A DNA stretch of 64,000 nucleotides, from NCBI GenBank assembly GCA_950022655.1, contig OX465579.1:19877088-19941087 (forward strand), in the 5' to 3' direction. The notes beneath the pieces are model-generated. The model was given only the letters and a program-made list of their open reading frames with translations, did not search any database and was not told where the DNA came from. The translations under genes were made by a program, and so were the position numbers. Below, piece by piece: positions 23,790-35,469 of this stretch. Position 1 is the stretch's first letter, and every line of letters starts with the position of its first letter. Source of the DNA: Alentia gelatinosa (taxonomy: Eukaryota > Annelida > Polychaeta > Phyllodocida > Polynoidae).

Positions 23790-24038
23790 CAGAGATGGCA
23801 GTTTTCTACTTTGCCATGGAGGAAGTCATAAATAACATTTGCCTGTATCAAACAAAAATAGAATAAATTTGCCTAATTCACGGCAATAAAACTGGTTTCA
23901 ATCTCCCAACATAGCATCGGTCCCATTCCATGGCCAACACTGATATGTTTTCCATGTTTTCTTACTCTCTCTCTTTGGCAGTGAATTGCACATGAAAAAA
24001 TATTTCCACTCTTTTGGGGACCCCAACTGATATCCATG
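23790..24038 (+). mobile_element. hAT-like MITE
   Basis: Starts CAGAGATGGCAGTTTTCTAC and ends CCAACTGATATCCATG. Internal boxes (AAACAAAAATAGAATAAATT, CCATTCCATGGCCAACACTG, GGCAGTGAATTGCACATGAA) are in family order. Confidence 0.65.
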
Positions 24039-24357
24039 GATATATGCACGGATGTCCGCAGACATAAACACATGTAGTCTACAAGCCATTGAAAAGTGTA
24101 TCCTATAAATGCCCCGGCCAAGGATCCCAGCTACTATGTCTCTTTCGTCATAACATGATATTAATTGATGGATAAAACCAGTGTCTGGGAAGGCAATTAA
24201 TGTGTTCAGTTGTGCGTCATATATTAGATAATTTGATAGATTCTCTGTTAATTAAAGTCGGGGTCTAGTCGCTGTGTGTTGGGGGGGGGGGGGGGGGCTT
24301 ATGGCTTTGTATTATATCTGTATGAGTGCTATGGTTTCAAGTATGTAGCATTGTTGA

Positions 24358-24655
24358 ATATATCTCAACCCTGGAATTTTTCCCAATAGATTTAACATTG
24401 GGAACTCCTACTCAACGCACATGAAGTAGGTTCTAATGGTATACTCAATGGGCAATGATGTCACAAATGATAGGCAAAATGTCAGTGATAGGGAAGATGT
24501 AAAATCTGAACTGCAACTGATCCATAGCCACTGTAAATGCGCCATTTATTTTGGTTTGCTACATAATCTCACTCAGCTTTTCTTAGTGAGATAAATCCAT
24601 AACCAGAACTCATGGGATATTTCCAGTGACTACAGATCTTGATGTATTCCTTCTT
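24358..24655 (+). repeat. Two-hairpin foldback element
   Basis: First module ATATCTCAACCCTGG with TAACATTGGGAACTCCTACT. Second module arms AGCCACTGTAAATGCGCCAT and CATGGGATATTTCCAGTGAC, ending GATGTATTCC. Same order as 7720 and 15538. Confidence 0.65.
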
Positions 24656-24949
24656 AGTAACCCATTACAGAGAGGAGTAGGGTGTGTCTCTCCACCAAGA
24701 CCATTGCAAGACGAGAACAAGATATGAAAGAGTCTTACCCGGTGTTTACACAAGACGATTTTTGTCCACGATCCTTGAATTCCACCACTTCAGGATTATT
24801 TGCCGTTCCTGTTAAAAAATCATTAGATATAGATAAGAAAAACCCTCAATACTCCAACCATGATTCTTTCCCTGGTAGTATGCAATATATTGGCACAACG
24901 TAACAATTGATCCGGTTCACGATTAATTGAAAGCTGCTGTAAATAATCC

Positions 24950-25121
24950 GATGTCTCGTTCATGCCTATAGAACAGTGGTTTGAATTTCTCCGTGTACCC
25001 CCGCCCCATGCTGTGTCTAAAAACATACTTATTTTCCACGTTTTCCTGGTCTCCCTGAGGCAGCAAATTCCCCATAAAAAAGGCATTTCCACTCTATTCT
25101 CTTACCCCAGCTAACATCCCC
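24950..25121 (+). mobile_element. hAT-like MITE, 3' remnant
   Basis: Recognised by AGAACAGTGGTTTGAATTTC, TCCCTGAGGCAGCAAATTCC and the end CAGCTAACATCCCCG. The left terminus is not identifiable. Confidence 0.5.
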
Positions 25122-26188
25122 GTGGTACTGATATCTTATCAGGGAGCATCACTCCACGACTTTTCTCATCCGGATAAAATATCAGTGCATCTCTAGTGGT
25201 CCGGTGTGAACAGGGGGGTTACTCTGTGCTATTCTCTACTTGACCTTATACGCAATAATCAGGTGTGCTACTCTGTCACGACGACCTTCCCTTCTCTCTC
25301 TCTGCTTCGAGCCTTCACCCTTCAGCCTTCACATACACCAGGGATGGTAAACCAACACGCTACCCTACCAAGGGAAATCAAGGAGTGGAAATTCAGTATC
25401 ATACCCGACTACACCGACTATTATCTCTGCCTACGATATGGTCCACTCTCTGCCCGATCCTTTCTGCCAGGATGGTTCTAGTTCGTTTCTTTTTTGAGAA
25501 TTTTTTTTTTTTTTAAGGCAGATTATCAGTTCTACTTCCTGTTTTTATCATTTTCCTCCTCCTGTATGGGATATTGAATTTCCACACCAGATGTGCATAA
25601 AACATGTACTTATAACTGTGACTATGTTCTGTGAAAGGGCTAGATGCTATTTATTAACGCGGGATAGTATGTTGTTTATGAGCTTGACGGCCGCTTCATT
25701 TATCTCTGAGTGGTTATTACTTTGCATGCTGCATGCTATTAGGATGTTTCGTGTCTGTGCAATGAAAGAAAAACTAGAAATCTTCAAATTTAATGTAGCA
25801 ACTGTGTACCTTTGAACCGGATGTTTAAACCATTACATATGTTGGTAACGTAGAACCTGATATGTTTAATACTTCTTTTATGTAAGAGAACGAATTCTTT
25901 TTCAATACTTCTCTACCGAAACGGTTTCTCTTTCACATCAGCGCATTAATCAATCCATCGGTAGAAGATAATTTCCATAAGATATAGTCACATATTTATT
26001 CCTAGCCTTTCCAATTCACCAATTTGAATAACGAAATAAGATAAAATTCCAATCTTTGTGAAGGTTTAGTTTTCGGGGATTTGCTACCGTCAGGACGAGC
26101 AGCAGTCCAACCACGCCACCTAGCGTCACCTCCCCGCGTTATTTTTTACTTTACTCACACAGCAGCGTCATCTTGTGGTTGTTTTCAG
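25122..26188. other. No gene recognised upstream of the first PHACTR exon
   Basis: AT-rich DNA with a T run near 25500. Immediately before the exon there is an acceptable pyrimidine-containing acceptor (GGTTGTTTTCAG, ending 26188). I could not identify an exon with the basic stretch and first RPEL that family members carry upstream of this point. Confidence 0.5.
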
Positions 26189-26434
26189 AAGCGGTGCAGG
26201 AGGAGAAGAGCGACAGCGCCGTGCACGCCAACGGCACGTCATCGACGGCCGACAGCGTGCACCTCAGCGGCGACTACCCAGACGGCGGCGGCGGCGGCAG
26301 CGGCGATGGCGGGGGGCATGGCGGGGGCGAGGGAGAAGTCATCCACTCCGACCCCTCCATCAACAACCACAGGACATACGCCGGCAACAACGGCACCATC
26401 GGGTCGCAGGACATGTACGGGCAGCCGTCTGTAG
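26189..26434 (+). CDS. Phactr: PHACTR exon (internal, Ser/Gly-rich)
   Basis: Encodes residues 1-83 of the visible protein: acidic and basic start (AVQEEKSDSAVHANG), then a glycine-rich run (GGGGGSGDGGGHGGGEGE) and NNGTIGSQDMYGQPSV. Acceptor TTTTCAG|AA, donor GTAG|GTAAGT. It opens and closes in phase 1 and is 246 bases long, so it can be skipped without breaking the frame. This segment is low-complexity and not diagnostic by itself. It is assigned through splice phase and position. Confidence 0.75.
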   Translation, partial: KRCRRRRATAPCTPTARHRRPTACTSAATTQTAAAAAAAMAGGMAGAREKSSTPTPPSTTTGHTPATTAPSGRRTCTGSRL

Positions 26435-28097
26435 GTAAGTGTCCTCGTACACCATGTGCTCACCAGGGGCCGCCACAGGCCGCTTAGAGACGCTGTAGAG
26501 ACGCGCGGGACTCGGATCCCGGACCCCGGACCCGAACCGTGAGAAACGCTTATGTATGTAGATAGACGCTGACAAGGTTAAGACCCCCCACATGATATAA
26601 TACAAGATAAGTTTTGTTTTTCATGACTAAAACCAAAAATGTTGTACCACTAGGTGGAAACTAAAAATTTAGAGTAAGTTTCCCTGCTTTTAGGGAAGTT
26701 TCCCTGCTTATCCCTGACCTCATAGGGCAAAGAAGATATCCTACCACTACCATGTCTACTCCAAACACGTGTGCCATTTGGGGAAGAGGGATGGGGGAGG
26801 CAGGGGAGTAGTATCTTCATTCTCATAACCCCACCTCCCTCCATCGTTTCTTAAATCTTTGCTTGCATGAGATCATTCTATACTGCCTCGATTCATGCAG
26901 ATTATTTGGTTAGTTTATAATTTCATTCCCACAATTCACATTAGTATGATTTCTCATATTAGAGCTTTTCATTTTGTAAAAAACAACCCCAAAAAACTTC
27001 TACCAAATGGCCACCATCTTTGTATAATCTCCCTCTGAAACCATAGGTCATAGATTTTTTTCTACAGGGGGGAGGGGGGGGGGTGTCAGTATGGGGGTCG
27101 GGGTATGTGTATTATTTTGAGGAGGAAAAGGTCGCTTGAGGTTTGTGTAGGGATAGGGAAACGCGGATACCCGGATACAGAAGGCATGCGGCTGCCAACT
27201 AATTGTGCTAATTATATACCAGATGATAGCATGCGGCATGGTCATGTAAACCTGACAAGCTCTACTTCAACATTTCAGCCAGCTGGCCTAGGTGGACAGT
27301 GTACTCACACCAAGGCAAGTTGAAAATATCAAGTCAATCTCCACTAGTCACTAATAAATGTAGATGGAAGAAAGAGAAACTTGGAATTCTGTACCCATTA
27401 TGCCAAAAATGAAAAGCGCTCTTGGTTCTAAGTTAGCAACATGTCCCAATTCGTTCAATATACCTTTATTTGTGCCCCCCGTTTTTTTTTAAATATACTT
27501 TCTTCCCTGTCCGGTTTTTGTCGGTTTTTTTTGGTTCAATGCGGAAATTGGTTTCTAATATGCGTTCTAAGATGTGTTTCCATTGAAAGCAAACGAAAGC
27601 TTGATGTAGAGCTGAACCATTACATACCATGCAAGGCAGTTTTGAACTTGTTTGTACCATCCTTCCAGAGTTTGATTGAGCATGAAGGTGCTTTGGATTA
27701 TCGATTTATTTGCGAGAAATGTTACCATTGCCAGTAGATGACAGTGCTGATCGGTTTTAGCGAGAAAGGCTGAATGAAATGCATGACCCAATTATTCCGA
27801 GAGAGAGAAAAAATACAATACAAAGAAGGACAAAATAGAAATCAAGAAAATTACTTTGATGTTGATATCTGTTCACGATTGAGGAAGATGTTCCCCACCA
27901 AAAAAAAACAAATTGACAGCAAGATCATTGAACCATGACGGTTTCTATCTGAGGAGTCCAATTTTACCCCAGAAAATTTTAACTTAAAATGAAGCAAGGG
28001 AGGGGGAGTAACAATGCTGTGTCTTGACTTTTGCCTCGAGAAAGAGCCTATTTTTTGTGTATGCCACCACCTCAGATGTGCCTGTCTTTTATGTTAG

Positions 28098-28751
28098 TGA
28101 GCCCACCACCGCCCACAATCTCAGGCTACTCCACCCAGCGCGCCAGTTCGGAGTCGCTCCGTTATCTGCCACTGGACGGGCGGCAGCAGCACCAGCAGTT
28201 CCTCCACCACCAGTCGCTGTATGCCCCGGAGTACTCCAGGCACTCCAGCCTGCCTCCGGGCCTCAACGCCAAGTCCCTCGAGTCCCGTTTTGACCGCTCC
28301 CTGGTGCAGTCCCGGTCGCTGCCGCCGCACCGCCCGCCGACCATGGTGAGGTTCGGCCGGCAGACGAGCGTGCCCGAGACGATGAGCCTGACGGGCCACC
28401 ACGTGCCCCTGTCCGTGCGCTTCAAGCGCCACCTCAGTATTCCGGACTCGTATAGCAGTGAGACGGAACCCGTGGCCACGCTGGGTTACAGAGACTATGG
28501 CAGCTCGCCCGGTAAACCGCAGCAGCTACAACAACAACACCAGCAGCAACAACAACAGCAACAGCAACAACACCACCACCACCAGCATCATTCCCTGCAG
28601 CATTCGGCGTCCGGCTACGGCCAGGTTATGAGGCAAATGAGCTCGCCGGGGACGATGGACATGGGCGGCGGCCGGTCCGTGTCCCCGCCGGTCGCTAAGG
28701 GGTGCCTGCGCCGGCTGAGCGCTCCCGTGTCCTCACCCACCCACCGACCAG
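28098..28751 (+). CDS. Phactr: PHACTR large central exon with polyglutamine tract
   Basis: This 654-base exon (phase 1 to 1) encodes Ser/Pro/Arg-rich linker: QSRSLPPHRPPTMVRFGRQT, the related motif SVRFKRHLSIPDS, a glutamine- and histidine-rich stretch (about 28517-28592), and GCLRRLSAPVSS near the end. The repeated basic RF(G/K)R pattern may be phosphorylation or binding sites; that is inference. The chosen acceptor follows CTGTCTTTTATGTTAG. A second in-frame acceptor, ACAATCTCAG, would start the exon at 28125. The donor is CCAG|GTATAC. Confidence 0.85.
28125..28751 (+). other. Alternative start of the central exon
   Basis: The acceptor ending at 28124 (CCACAATCTCAG) is in the same phase as the one ending at 28097. 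Its use would remove nine residues. Its pyrimidine tract is poorer, so it is listed as the less likely choice. Confidence 0.35.
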
Positions 28752-31292
28752 GTATACGCACCCACCCCCGCCCCTCTCCCTCCAGGGGGTGCGGCGGAGC
28801 TGTTCTTGTTATCAAGAGGACTGCTTCCAGTTCCAAACTTTGGTCGAATGTTTCTTTTTGATATCTATATATATCTATATATTTATACTCCTCATTCCCC
28901 CTCCTCATCCGCCATGCCCAAACACCCACCCACCCACCCACCCACCCACCACCAACACCACCCACTGCCGCCTCTGGTATATGATATTATGATCAGTAAA
29001 GTCACCTCTATCTGTTGAGCTGTCTCTAGATCTTGCACACGTTGATGAGGTCTTGTGATTATTCTAGGTCCTAGCTTGTCTGCATGGGCGTCACAACCAG
29101 TTTGACTGCTGTCAGCGTCGTTATATATCATAACTATACCAAAAACCTGCATGGAAATCTAGTTCGGTCCCACTCCGCTAGATGGGGTTCACGTATTTTT
29201 TGCCTCACTCTAGCACTGAACTTTTTTCTGTTTTTTCCGTTTTCATTGATTGATCCTTTCCGACGTCCATTAAGTGTGTCTCTTTGGTTAGACCAGTCCA
29301 ACGTCCTGACTATTTGTTGGCCACAGAGAGAGATGGGGAAGCTCTCTGCATGTTGCTGTGATCATCGGGACCTTTTCCAGTCTTAGTTCCTTCATATATG
29401 AATTGGCTCTGCCGGCTTGCATGCCTCTATCGGTACCTCCAGTGGTACAGTGTCATTCTGTTGTTGAGCGAGTAGTGGCCTCGTGACGGTGACCACCACC
29501 AGGCGTCTCTAGCGCATGGAGCCGCATCTGTCACTGCGAGGCAAGTCCCGTTTGACCTGCAATGACCTCCAAACCCACCAGTTTCCGGAAACAAATGACT
29601 CTCAAAAACCCCAAGCCAACCAAACGCTAAAACGAACCAAAAACCCCGAGCAAAAACCCAAGCAAAGACAGCGCGAAAGACGACCGAGTGAACTCCCCTA
29701 CAAATGATGCAGTAACGCTCTTCTAACACAGCATCTTCAAGGATGGCGCTTTTTGGAGTAACTCAAAGAAGGGGTCCAGTGGACGACGATGCTTGATTTG
29801 ACTGAGAAAGCAGAGATTCTCCCAAGATTAAAAAAAAAAAGAGAAAAAAAAGTAAACTGTATGGACCAGGACGTTGATAGCAACACAACCCTCAATTCTT
29901 TGGCTCGGCCTCGGCGACGTCCGCGAGGTGGCAGCACTGGAGAGACGCTGGCTGGGCAGCCGCCATGATGCTATCCCCTATATTGTGTGTCCTTGTTATG
30001 CATGGACTTTTCTTTTCTTTACTCTTTTTCTCCATCTTGGATAACCGCGTGTCGATGTATCTTTTTTTTCTCTTCTTATGTATCATATTTTATTCTATTT
30101 TTTATTTTTTTTGTCAACATTCAACCACCAAGGGATATGACAATTTTTGGTAATATGATATCGCAGGCTCCCATGTATATAGAAATGGATCAAAAGGAAA
30201 AATAATTATACTGCCAAGTGTTTTGTATGTTGACAAATAGCTAGGTACTTTTTTTTTGCGTGGAGAGTGCCATCTTAGATGTTGTCAGTCCAACTCCCCA
30301 AACTCGATCAAGCGATTCTGTGAACATTACCGTCCGCAAAACACATTTATTTCATGAGATTTGATTAAACATCGGTTCGGCATTGTTTCTGTCTTCTTTT
30401 CTTATATTAATCATTTACACATTGAAACAGAAATTTGGTTCATGCTTGTTTATTTACCATGAACATTCACTATCGCATGTGAGTGGTAACCCACAGTGAG
30501 CCTTGGGTTCCTTCTGAGGGTGAGGGGATAGAGGAGAGTTTCCTAGCTCTACATATTGTAACCATTGTTATCAGCATGTATTTATTTTCATTTTATAAAC
30601 ATTTTTAAACAGATCAGTGTCAGGTTGTACGCATTTAAGTTGTGTGCTGATAATACAGCTCAAATGTTGTAGGTCTTTTTCGTTTACCAATGATATAAAC
30701 TCATATTGTAAAACGTAACGTGGGAGTTTTTTATATCGGTGTTTTTTTTTCATTAACTGTTGTTTAGATTGACAGACCCAGAGAATCATATATCAGTACT
30801 ACATAAAGTTTTACTATCCTTCCTAAACATACTTGATGTTCATCCTCTCTATTGCATGTTAAGGGCTTCACACATAATCTATCACCCAATTAAGACATTA
30901 GACCTTTAAGAATGAAACACATTAGTCATATTCCAAAGGCCCTGCCAAATACACATACGCGTCAAGTTATTCAGCGTTTGGAGGTGAAACGTTACAAATA
31001 AACAGTATATACTCTTCAGTTGAAATATAACAAAAATTGAAATATATTTACCTTAGATCTAGACACTCCTTAAGAGTTACTTGTAAGTTGCTTATACCCA
31101 ATTACATAAGATTTAATGTCCGTGACACAGTGGTGAGCAAAGTGGGTCAGCTTTGACCAGTATTGCTAACCCTGCGGTGAGCCATACTGAGTCATAGCGA
31201 GCTGCTCATCCTGTGTTTGATGCCCCACCTTCCCATTTACTTCCCACAACGCTTCTGCTCACCTTTGCGCCTCGCTCTCTTAACCCGCCCAG
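28752..31292 (+). other. Intron, no further gene
   Basis: Apart from the ACCC microsatellite I see no recognised repeat family and no convincing exon. Open frames around 29430-29730 are low-complexity and lack matching splice sites. The acceptor at its end is CTCTCTTAACCCGCCCAG. Confidence 0.6.
28919..28955 (+). repeat. (ACCC)n microsatellite
   Basis: About eight consecutive CCCA units lie in the intron after the central exon, followed by CACCACCAACACCACC. It creates spurious threonine/proline- or glycine-coding frames on both strands. Confidence 0.85.
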
Positions 31293-31478
31293 TGAGCAGC
31301 AACCAGGTGAAAGTGACCATGGACGAGGACCGGCAGCGCTCCGACTCGCCGCGGGTCGAGGTCAAGCAGATCCGGGTCATGTTGCCGGTGGAGGAGCGGG
31401 ACCGGTCCATCCCCGTCATCCAGTCCATGCAGCGCAGCGGCCCCGCGCCCTCCGTGGAAGGCATGGGCACCCGGCAAG
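31293..31478 (+). CDS. Phactr: PHACTR exon (linker)
   Basis: Encodes residues 301-363: SSNQVKVTMDEDRQRSDSPR, then EVKQIRVMLPVEERDRSIPV and IQSMQRSGPAPSVEGMGTRQ. Phase 1 to 1, 186 bases. Acceptor CGCCCAG|TG and donor CAAG|GTACGC. No known domain; charged and proline-containing linker. High GC content against its T-rich intron supports a real exon. Confidence 0.85.
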
Positions 31479-33199
31479 GTACGCACCGTGCCCGCGGTCT
31501 GCCCTCTCTCCGCACACTCTGCTGCGGTGGTGTTGTGTGTGTTCTCGTTGCTATTTGTTTGTATGTGTTGATGAGAGATGCCAACTACAACGTGCCAGTG
31601 ATCAAATTGAGATCATTATTATTATTTTTTTTATATATATATTTTTTTATATTTTAGATCAATCCTTTTTTCTATTGAGATCATTGTTGTTATTTTTTTT
31701 TTTTTTTATAATCTTTTTTTTTTTTAAATCAATCCTTTTTTTCTAGTTCAAGCCTCCTCCTAATGATATTGATAACATTGAACGGCTCAGTTTCCACTAT
31801 ATTAAATCATGCTATTTTGACCGTTTTCGGAAATTGATTTTCGTTTTGTGCCTCCGTCACTTGAAATATGCTTCATACTGTTCTTGTACATGTATTGAAT
31901 GCATTGTCATTCGGAGATTTACCATTTGTTCCACAAAGAAGTTATCTTGTATCTTTTATATCTTGATTTGCTCAATTAATTAACAGATTGTTTAGGCGAA
32001 ATATTCGTTTGGTTGGCGTCTTTTGATCGTTTGTGTTACTTTTGTTCCACTAATATGAACAACTTCCTTTTATTCTTCAATTTCACCTTTGTGTTTTACA
32101 TTTCAGTTGAAATATCATTCTGCACTTTATTTTGAATTAGTCTTAGAATTAAAGTCCCCCTAGTGCCTTTTAGATGTGTCTCAATGATAATACCTAGAAA
32201 TAAGGCTTTGTACCTATTAAGTTTATACTGTGTTCTTTTTATTTCAAGTTGTCTGAAGCACAGCTTTAGTCTGGGTATTCTTAAGATTCAAGCCTGAAAA
32301 TTGTGCTTGATTTCAAGACCTTTCTTCATTTGATATACTCGTTTCCTCAAGGAAATGGGAAAACGGCTTCATGAAATATATTTTCATCTTTCATAGTGCT
32401 TGATCGTATGCATGTTATGTAATATTTCTCACCTTTTTGAGGAATTCACTCTTTTTGTCTAAAATCCATTATCCTATAATTGCTTCTAATCAATACGACT
32501 CAAACTATCTTATTGTCATATTGTATACGCTGATATTTTCTTTATATTACAGGCGAGGCCTTGTGTAAAAGAACTAACGTTATATGTGTCAACTTATATG
32601 AGTACATAAATCACCATGAGATTTTAAAGAACTTAAGCGCATAAATCAGTTTATTATGTTCCTGTGGACGTATGTCCTACGTATACTGCCCGCTCCTACC
32701 TATGTCGTATTTATGACAATTCAACACTTATGGTAGCGTATGGGGTATGTAGGCAGTGTAATCCAACAAATTGTCCAAAAGCAAAGGAGAAAACGGCTAT
32801 TTTAAGGTATATAATAATTCGAAAATAGGTATACTGTACGCGATAAATACATGGTAAAATTCTTGATTAAATGAACCTCTGCCTTTAGCATCAGTTCATC
32901 TGAATACCAATGTTACCGCGTATTTATCACGTACAGCCACGGTAACCCTGTTTCTGTTTTAAACATTTGATGGCCTTACATTAAAGCCTGCCTTTTTCTT
33001 CAGCTGAGGCTGTCATACCCAACACAGGATGTCTTTCCACGTTTGTTTTCGTTGTTTTATTTTTTTTTTAATTTAAAATTTTTTTTTTGCTTGAAATTTT
33101 TTTCAAGTGTTTATTTTTATTCTGTTGAAAACGGCCCTTCCATGAAACATGATTTCTCACATGAGATTAACTGAATCTTTGCTTGCCTCGCACACACAG
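31479..33199 (+). other. Intron with T-rich tracts and a foldback
   Basis: T-rich runs lie at 31617-31740 and 33050-33110. A foldback relative of 10829 occupies 32655-32970. Nothing else recognised. The acceptor is TCGCACACACAG, with a weak pyrimidine tract. Confidence 0.6.
32655..32970. repeat. Foldback element, second copy of the 10.8-kb family
   Basis: Shares ACTGCCCGCTCCTACCTATG and AAGGTATATAATAATTCGAA with 10702-10850. Its arms GTATACTGTACGCGATAAAT and TATTTATCACGTACAGCCAC flank a different loop (about 32860-32910). Loop and inner arms have diverged while the outer part is conserved. Confidence 0.6.
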
Positions 33200-33409
33200 A
33201 CACGCAGACTCCGCCCCCGAACAGCCGGGGCAACAATGTGATACCTTCTGGCCTTATGTACCCGACGTTGACGTCGCGGGCGCAGGTGACGACCTTCACG
33301 CCGCCCGTGTCGGGCGCGGGCAACGTCACCCCGCACCAGCGTATCGTCGAGGAGATCCCCGCCAGCGAGCCCGACCTCTCCAAGCGACCCCTCCGCAGTG
33401 CAATGAAAG
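33200..33409 (+). CDS. Phactr: PHACTR exon (TLRSAMKG-type end)
   Basis: Encodes residues 363-433: DTQTPPPNSRGNNVIPSGLM, YPTLTSRAQVTTFTPPVSG, then VEEIPASEPDLSKRPLRSAM-K. Phase 1 to 1, 210 bases, donor AAAG|GTCAGT. The closing KRPLRSAMKG resembles linker sequence of the family before the C-terminal RPEL block (from memory, not aligned). Confidence 0.85.
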
Positions 33410-33467
33410 GTCAGTAAATCAAGGCTGATATCTTAGTCTGGTATAAACCACCATAGGCTTAACATTA

Positions 33468-33732
33468 CAGAGATGTCAGTTTTCCACTTTTCCATGGAAA
33501 TCCATATTTTCATTTTCAGTGTGTACAATTATTTTTTCTTGTGTAAAGCCAGATGATATTAATTGAGCCTCAATCATATTGGTAGAATAGTAGTTTGAAC
33601 CTCCCCATAGATCCTCAGTCCCATGCCGTAACTGACAGTATATAGTTTTATGTTTTCTCGGTCACTCGGAGGCAGCAAATTTGACTTGAAAAATATTTCC
33701 ACTTCATTTTCTGACCCTAACTGACATCCCTG
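33468..33732 (+). mobile_element. hAT-like MITE (tandem pair, first)
   Basis: Near-consensus copy from CAGAGATGTCAGTTTTCC to AACTGACATCCCTG, 265 bases. The bases AACATTA precede it and follow it at 33733-33739. Confidence 0.8.
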
Positions 33733-33739
33733 AACATTA

Positions 33740-34009
33740 CAGAGATGTCAGTTTTCCATTTTTCCGTGGAAATCCACTTTTTCATATTGAGTATATGTAA
33801 TTTATTTTATTTATTCAAGCAAAGATGATATCGATTTAGCCGCATTTACTTCAATAAAACAGTGGTTTGAAGCTCCCCACAGACCCTGAGCCCCATGCCA
33901 TGGCCGAAAAGGATATATTATCCAAGTTTTCCCGATCTATTTATAAGGCTTAAAAATCCACATGAAAATAATTCCACCTTTTTCTCTGACCCCCCAACTG
34001 ACATCCCTG
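33740..34009 (+). mobile_element. hAT-like MITE (tandem pair, second)
   Basis: Same start and end as the first member, 270 bases, separated from it by only AACATTA. It is followed by CATTAGGA, which partly repeats the spacer. Confidence 0.8.
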
Positions 34010-34069
34010 CATTAGGAGCTCAGACTCAACAGGCTTGCAAGTACGGTAACTCGTACTCATACCCTCGCA

Positions 34070-34260
34070 ACGAAGGAGGTCTCCCCTTAAGCGGGGTTTT
34101 ACTATATAGGATATACATGTACCTATTGTACATGTGGACGGTAATCGATGGTTGTGTGGACAGGCGGCCGTAAACCACAAGTAGTTGACGCGTATTTAAA
34201 AACGAGCGATAGCAAGTCCATTGCAAAGTCAACCTGAAGTGGTTTACAGTATTTCCCCTA
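34070..34260. repeat. Terminal-repeat fragment and foldback
   Basis: TCCCCTTAAGCGGGGTTTTACT (34081-34102) matches one end of the MITE at 44438. Next to it, GGCGGCCGTAAACCAC and AGTTGACGCG pair with AAGTCAACCTGAAGTGGTTT, related to the foldback at 4899. A further MITE tail (CTACTGACATTCCTG) ends near 34290. Confidence 0.5.
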
Positions 34261-34600
34261 TTTTTTTTCTGACCCCTACTGACATTCCTGTATTACCCAT
34301 CTATCACCAAATCCTCATTCAAAATATTTGGGGACACAGTAAACCACCAACCTTAGTTTCTAAGCTGTCGGAGCCCATAACCATTGATTACGGATTTAAA
34401 ATCCATTGATAATGAGCTGAAAGCCATTTAATTTGGGGGAATACTCTACATGTCAACCTCTCTTGGTTTACAGCCGCATACACTGGACTTTCTCAGCCAA
34501 CCGGCTAATCCCTGAATGTTTTGGTTTAGGATCTTCATATCTTGATTTCATTTTAAAACAAACGTATAGTAGTTATTGAGAAACAACTGTTCTTTCACAG

Positions 34601-34690
34601 GTGCTAAAAAGGCTGCTGAACAACAAGAAATTCAACAACGACAAATTCAAATACAGCAACAACACCATCACCAACATCAAAACATGATGG
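34601..34690 (+). CDS. Phactr: PHACTR exon (Gln/His-rich)
   Basis: Encodes residues 433-463: GAKKAAEQQEIQQRQIQIQQ followed by QHHHQHQNMMG-type sequence. Phase 1 to 1, 90 bases, acceptor TTCTTTCACAG, donor ATGG|GTAAGT. The high glutamine content suggests a helical or disordered segment. Confidence 0.85.
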
Positions 34691-35469
34691 GTAAGTATGA
34701 GCAAACGTTCTGTTGAATTACATATTGACTTTTCCTTGTCCTGATGCTAGAAATTGAAAGGTATATGAATTGGAATAAGGATATTATGGATGGGGTTTTA
34801 GTAGATCTACATCCAGCTAGATACTACTTTGTCATTACCAATGACGATGTTGCCTGGAACACCAGTGTCTCTCAGGAAATGGGTAGCCGTCGACAAGCTG
34901 TGAGGTTATTAACGTTAGAACCAGATCGATCTATAAAGGGGCAGGGGAATCTACATATTAGGAGTTATATCAAAGGTTTTACTACAAAACAGCACATCAG
35001 GCATCATTAGAGGGGGAGGTAGACTTGCTCAAGTCTTTGATTATGAACATTCATTAAATGATTAAAGAAAATCGGAATACAATTCATTATAGCATGTGTC
35101 CTTCTCTGACTGGCCCATGTCACTCAGAAGGGGTGGAGTGGTAGGACACAGGGACTGAGGCCAGTCTAAGAGGGAGGGGGACAGGGGCGGCATCAAAAGC
35201 CCAGTAAAAGTAGTTTGTCCAGGTTGCGAAATCAAGGCCCACATAAAGGATTTATGTGATTATGAAGCATGCCATGTGGTCTAGCTGAGAGGGATATTCC
35301 AGGCAAGACAGAGGGATTCTGATTTGGAATAAGGAGAATAATGGGGGGAGGGGGGGGGGGGGGGTGATGGAATACGATAGTAATAGTAAATTTGTTGTAC
35401 ATTATCATTATTACTTCGTTCCTTTTGCATAAACTCTGTGAATAATATGCTGTCCTTTTCCCACCACAG
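34691..35469 (+). other. Intron with dispersed repeat
   Basis: Holds the repeat shared with 5810-6010 (AGACTTGCTCAAGTCTTTGA at 35021) and a G-rich run near 35340-35366. A 88-codon open frame at 34744-35010 has no recognisable product and is ignored. Confidence 0.55.

Noticed and set aside
26081..26438. Alternative + frames (Thr/Ala-rich and Arg-rich) over the first PHACTR exon
   Set aside because: Only the frame giving EAVQEEKSDSA joins to the next exon in phase through a GT-AG intron.
28121..28479. Two - strand open frames of about 100 codons
   Set aside because: They mirror the GC-rich PHACTR central exon, which has proper splice sites and phase on the + strand.
28919..28955. CRISPR-like periodicity
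   Set aside because: A simple four-base microsatellite in a eukaryotic intron, without spacers.
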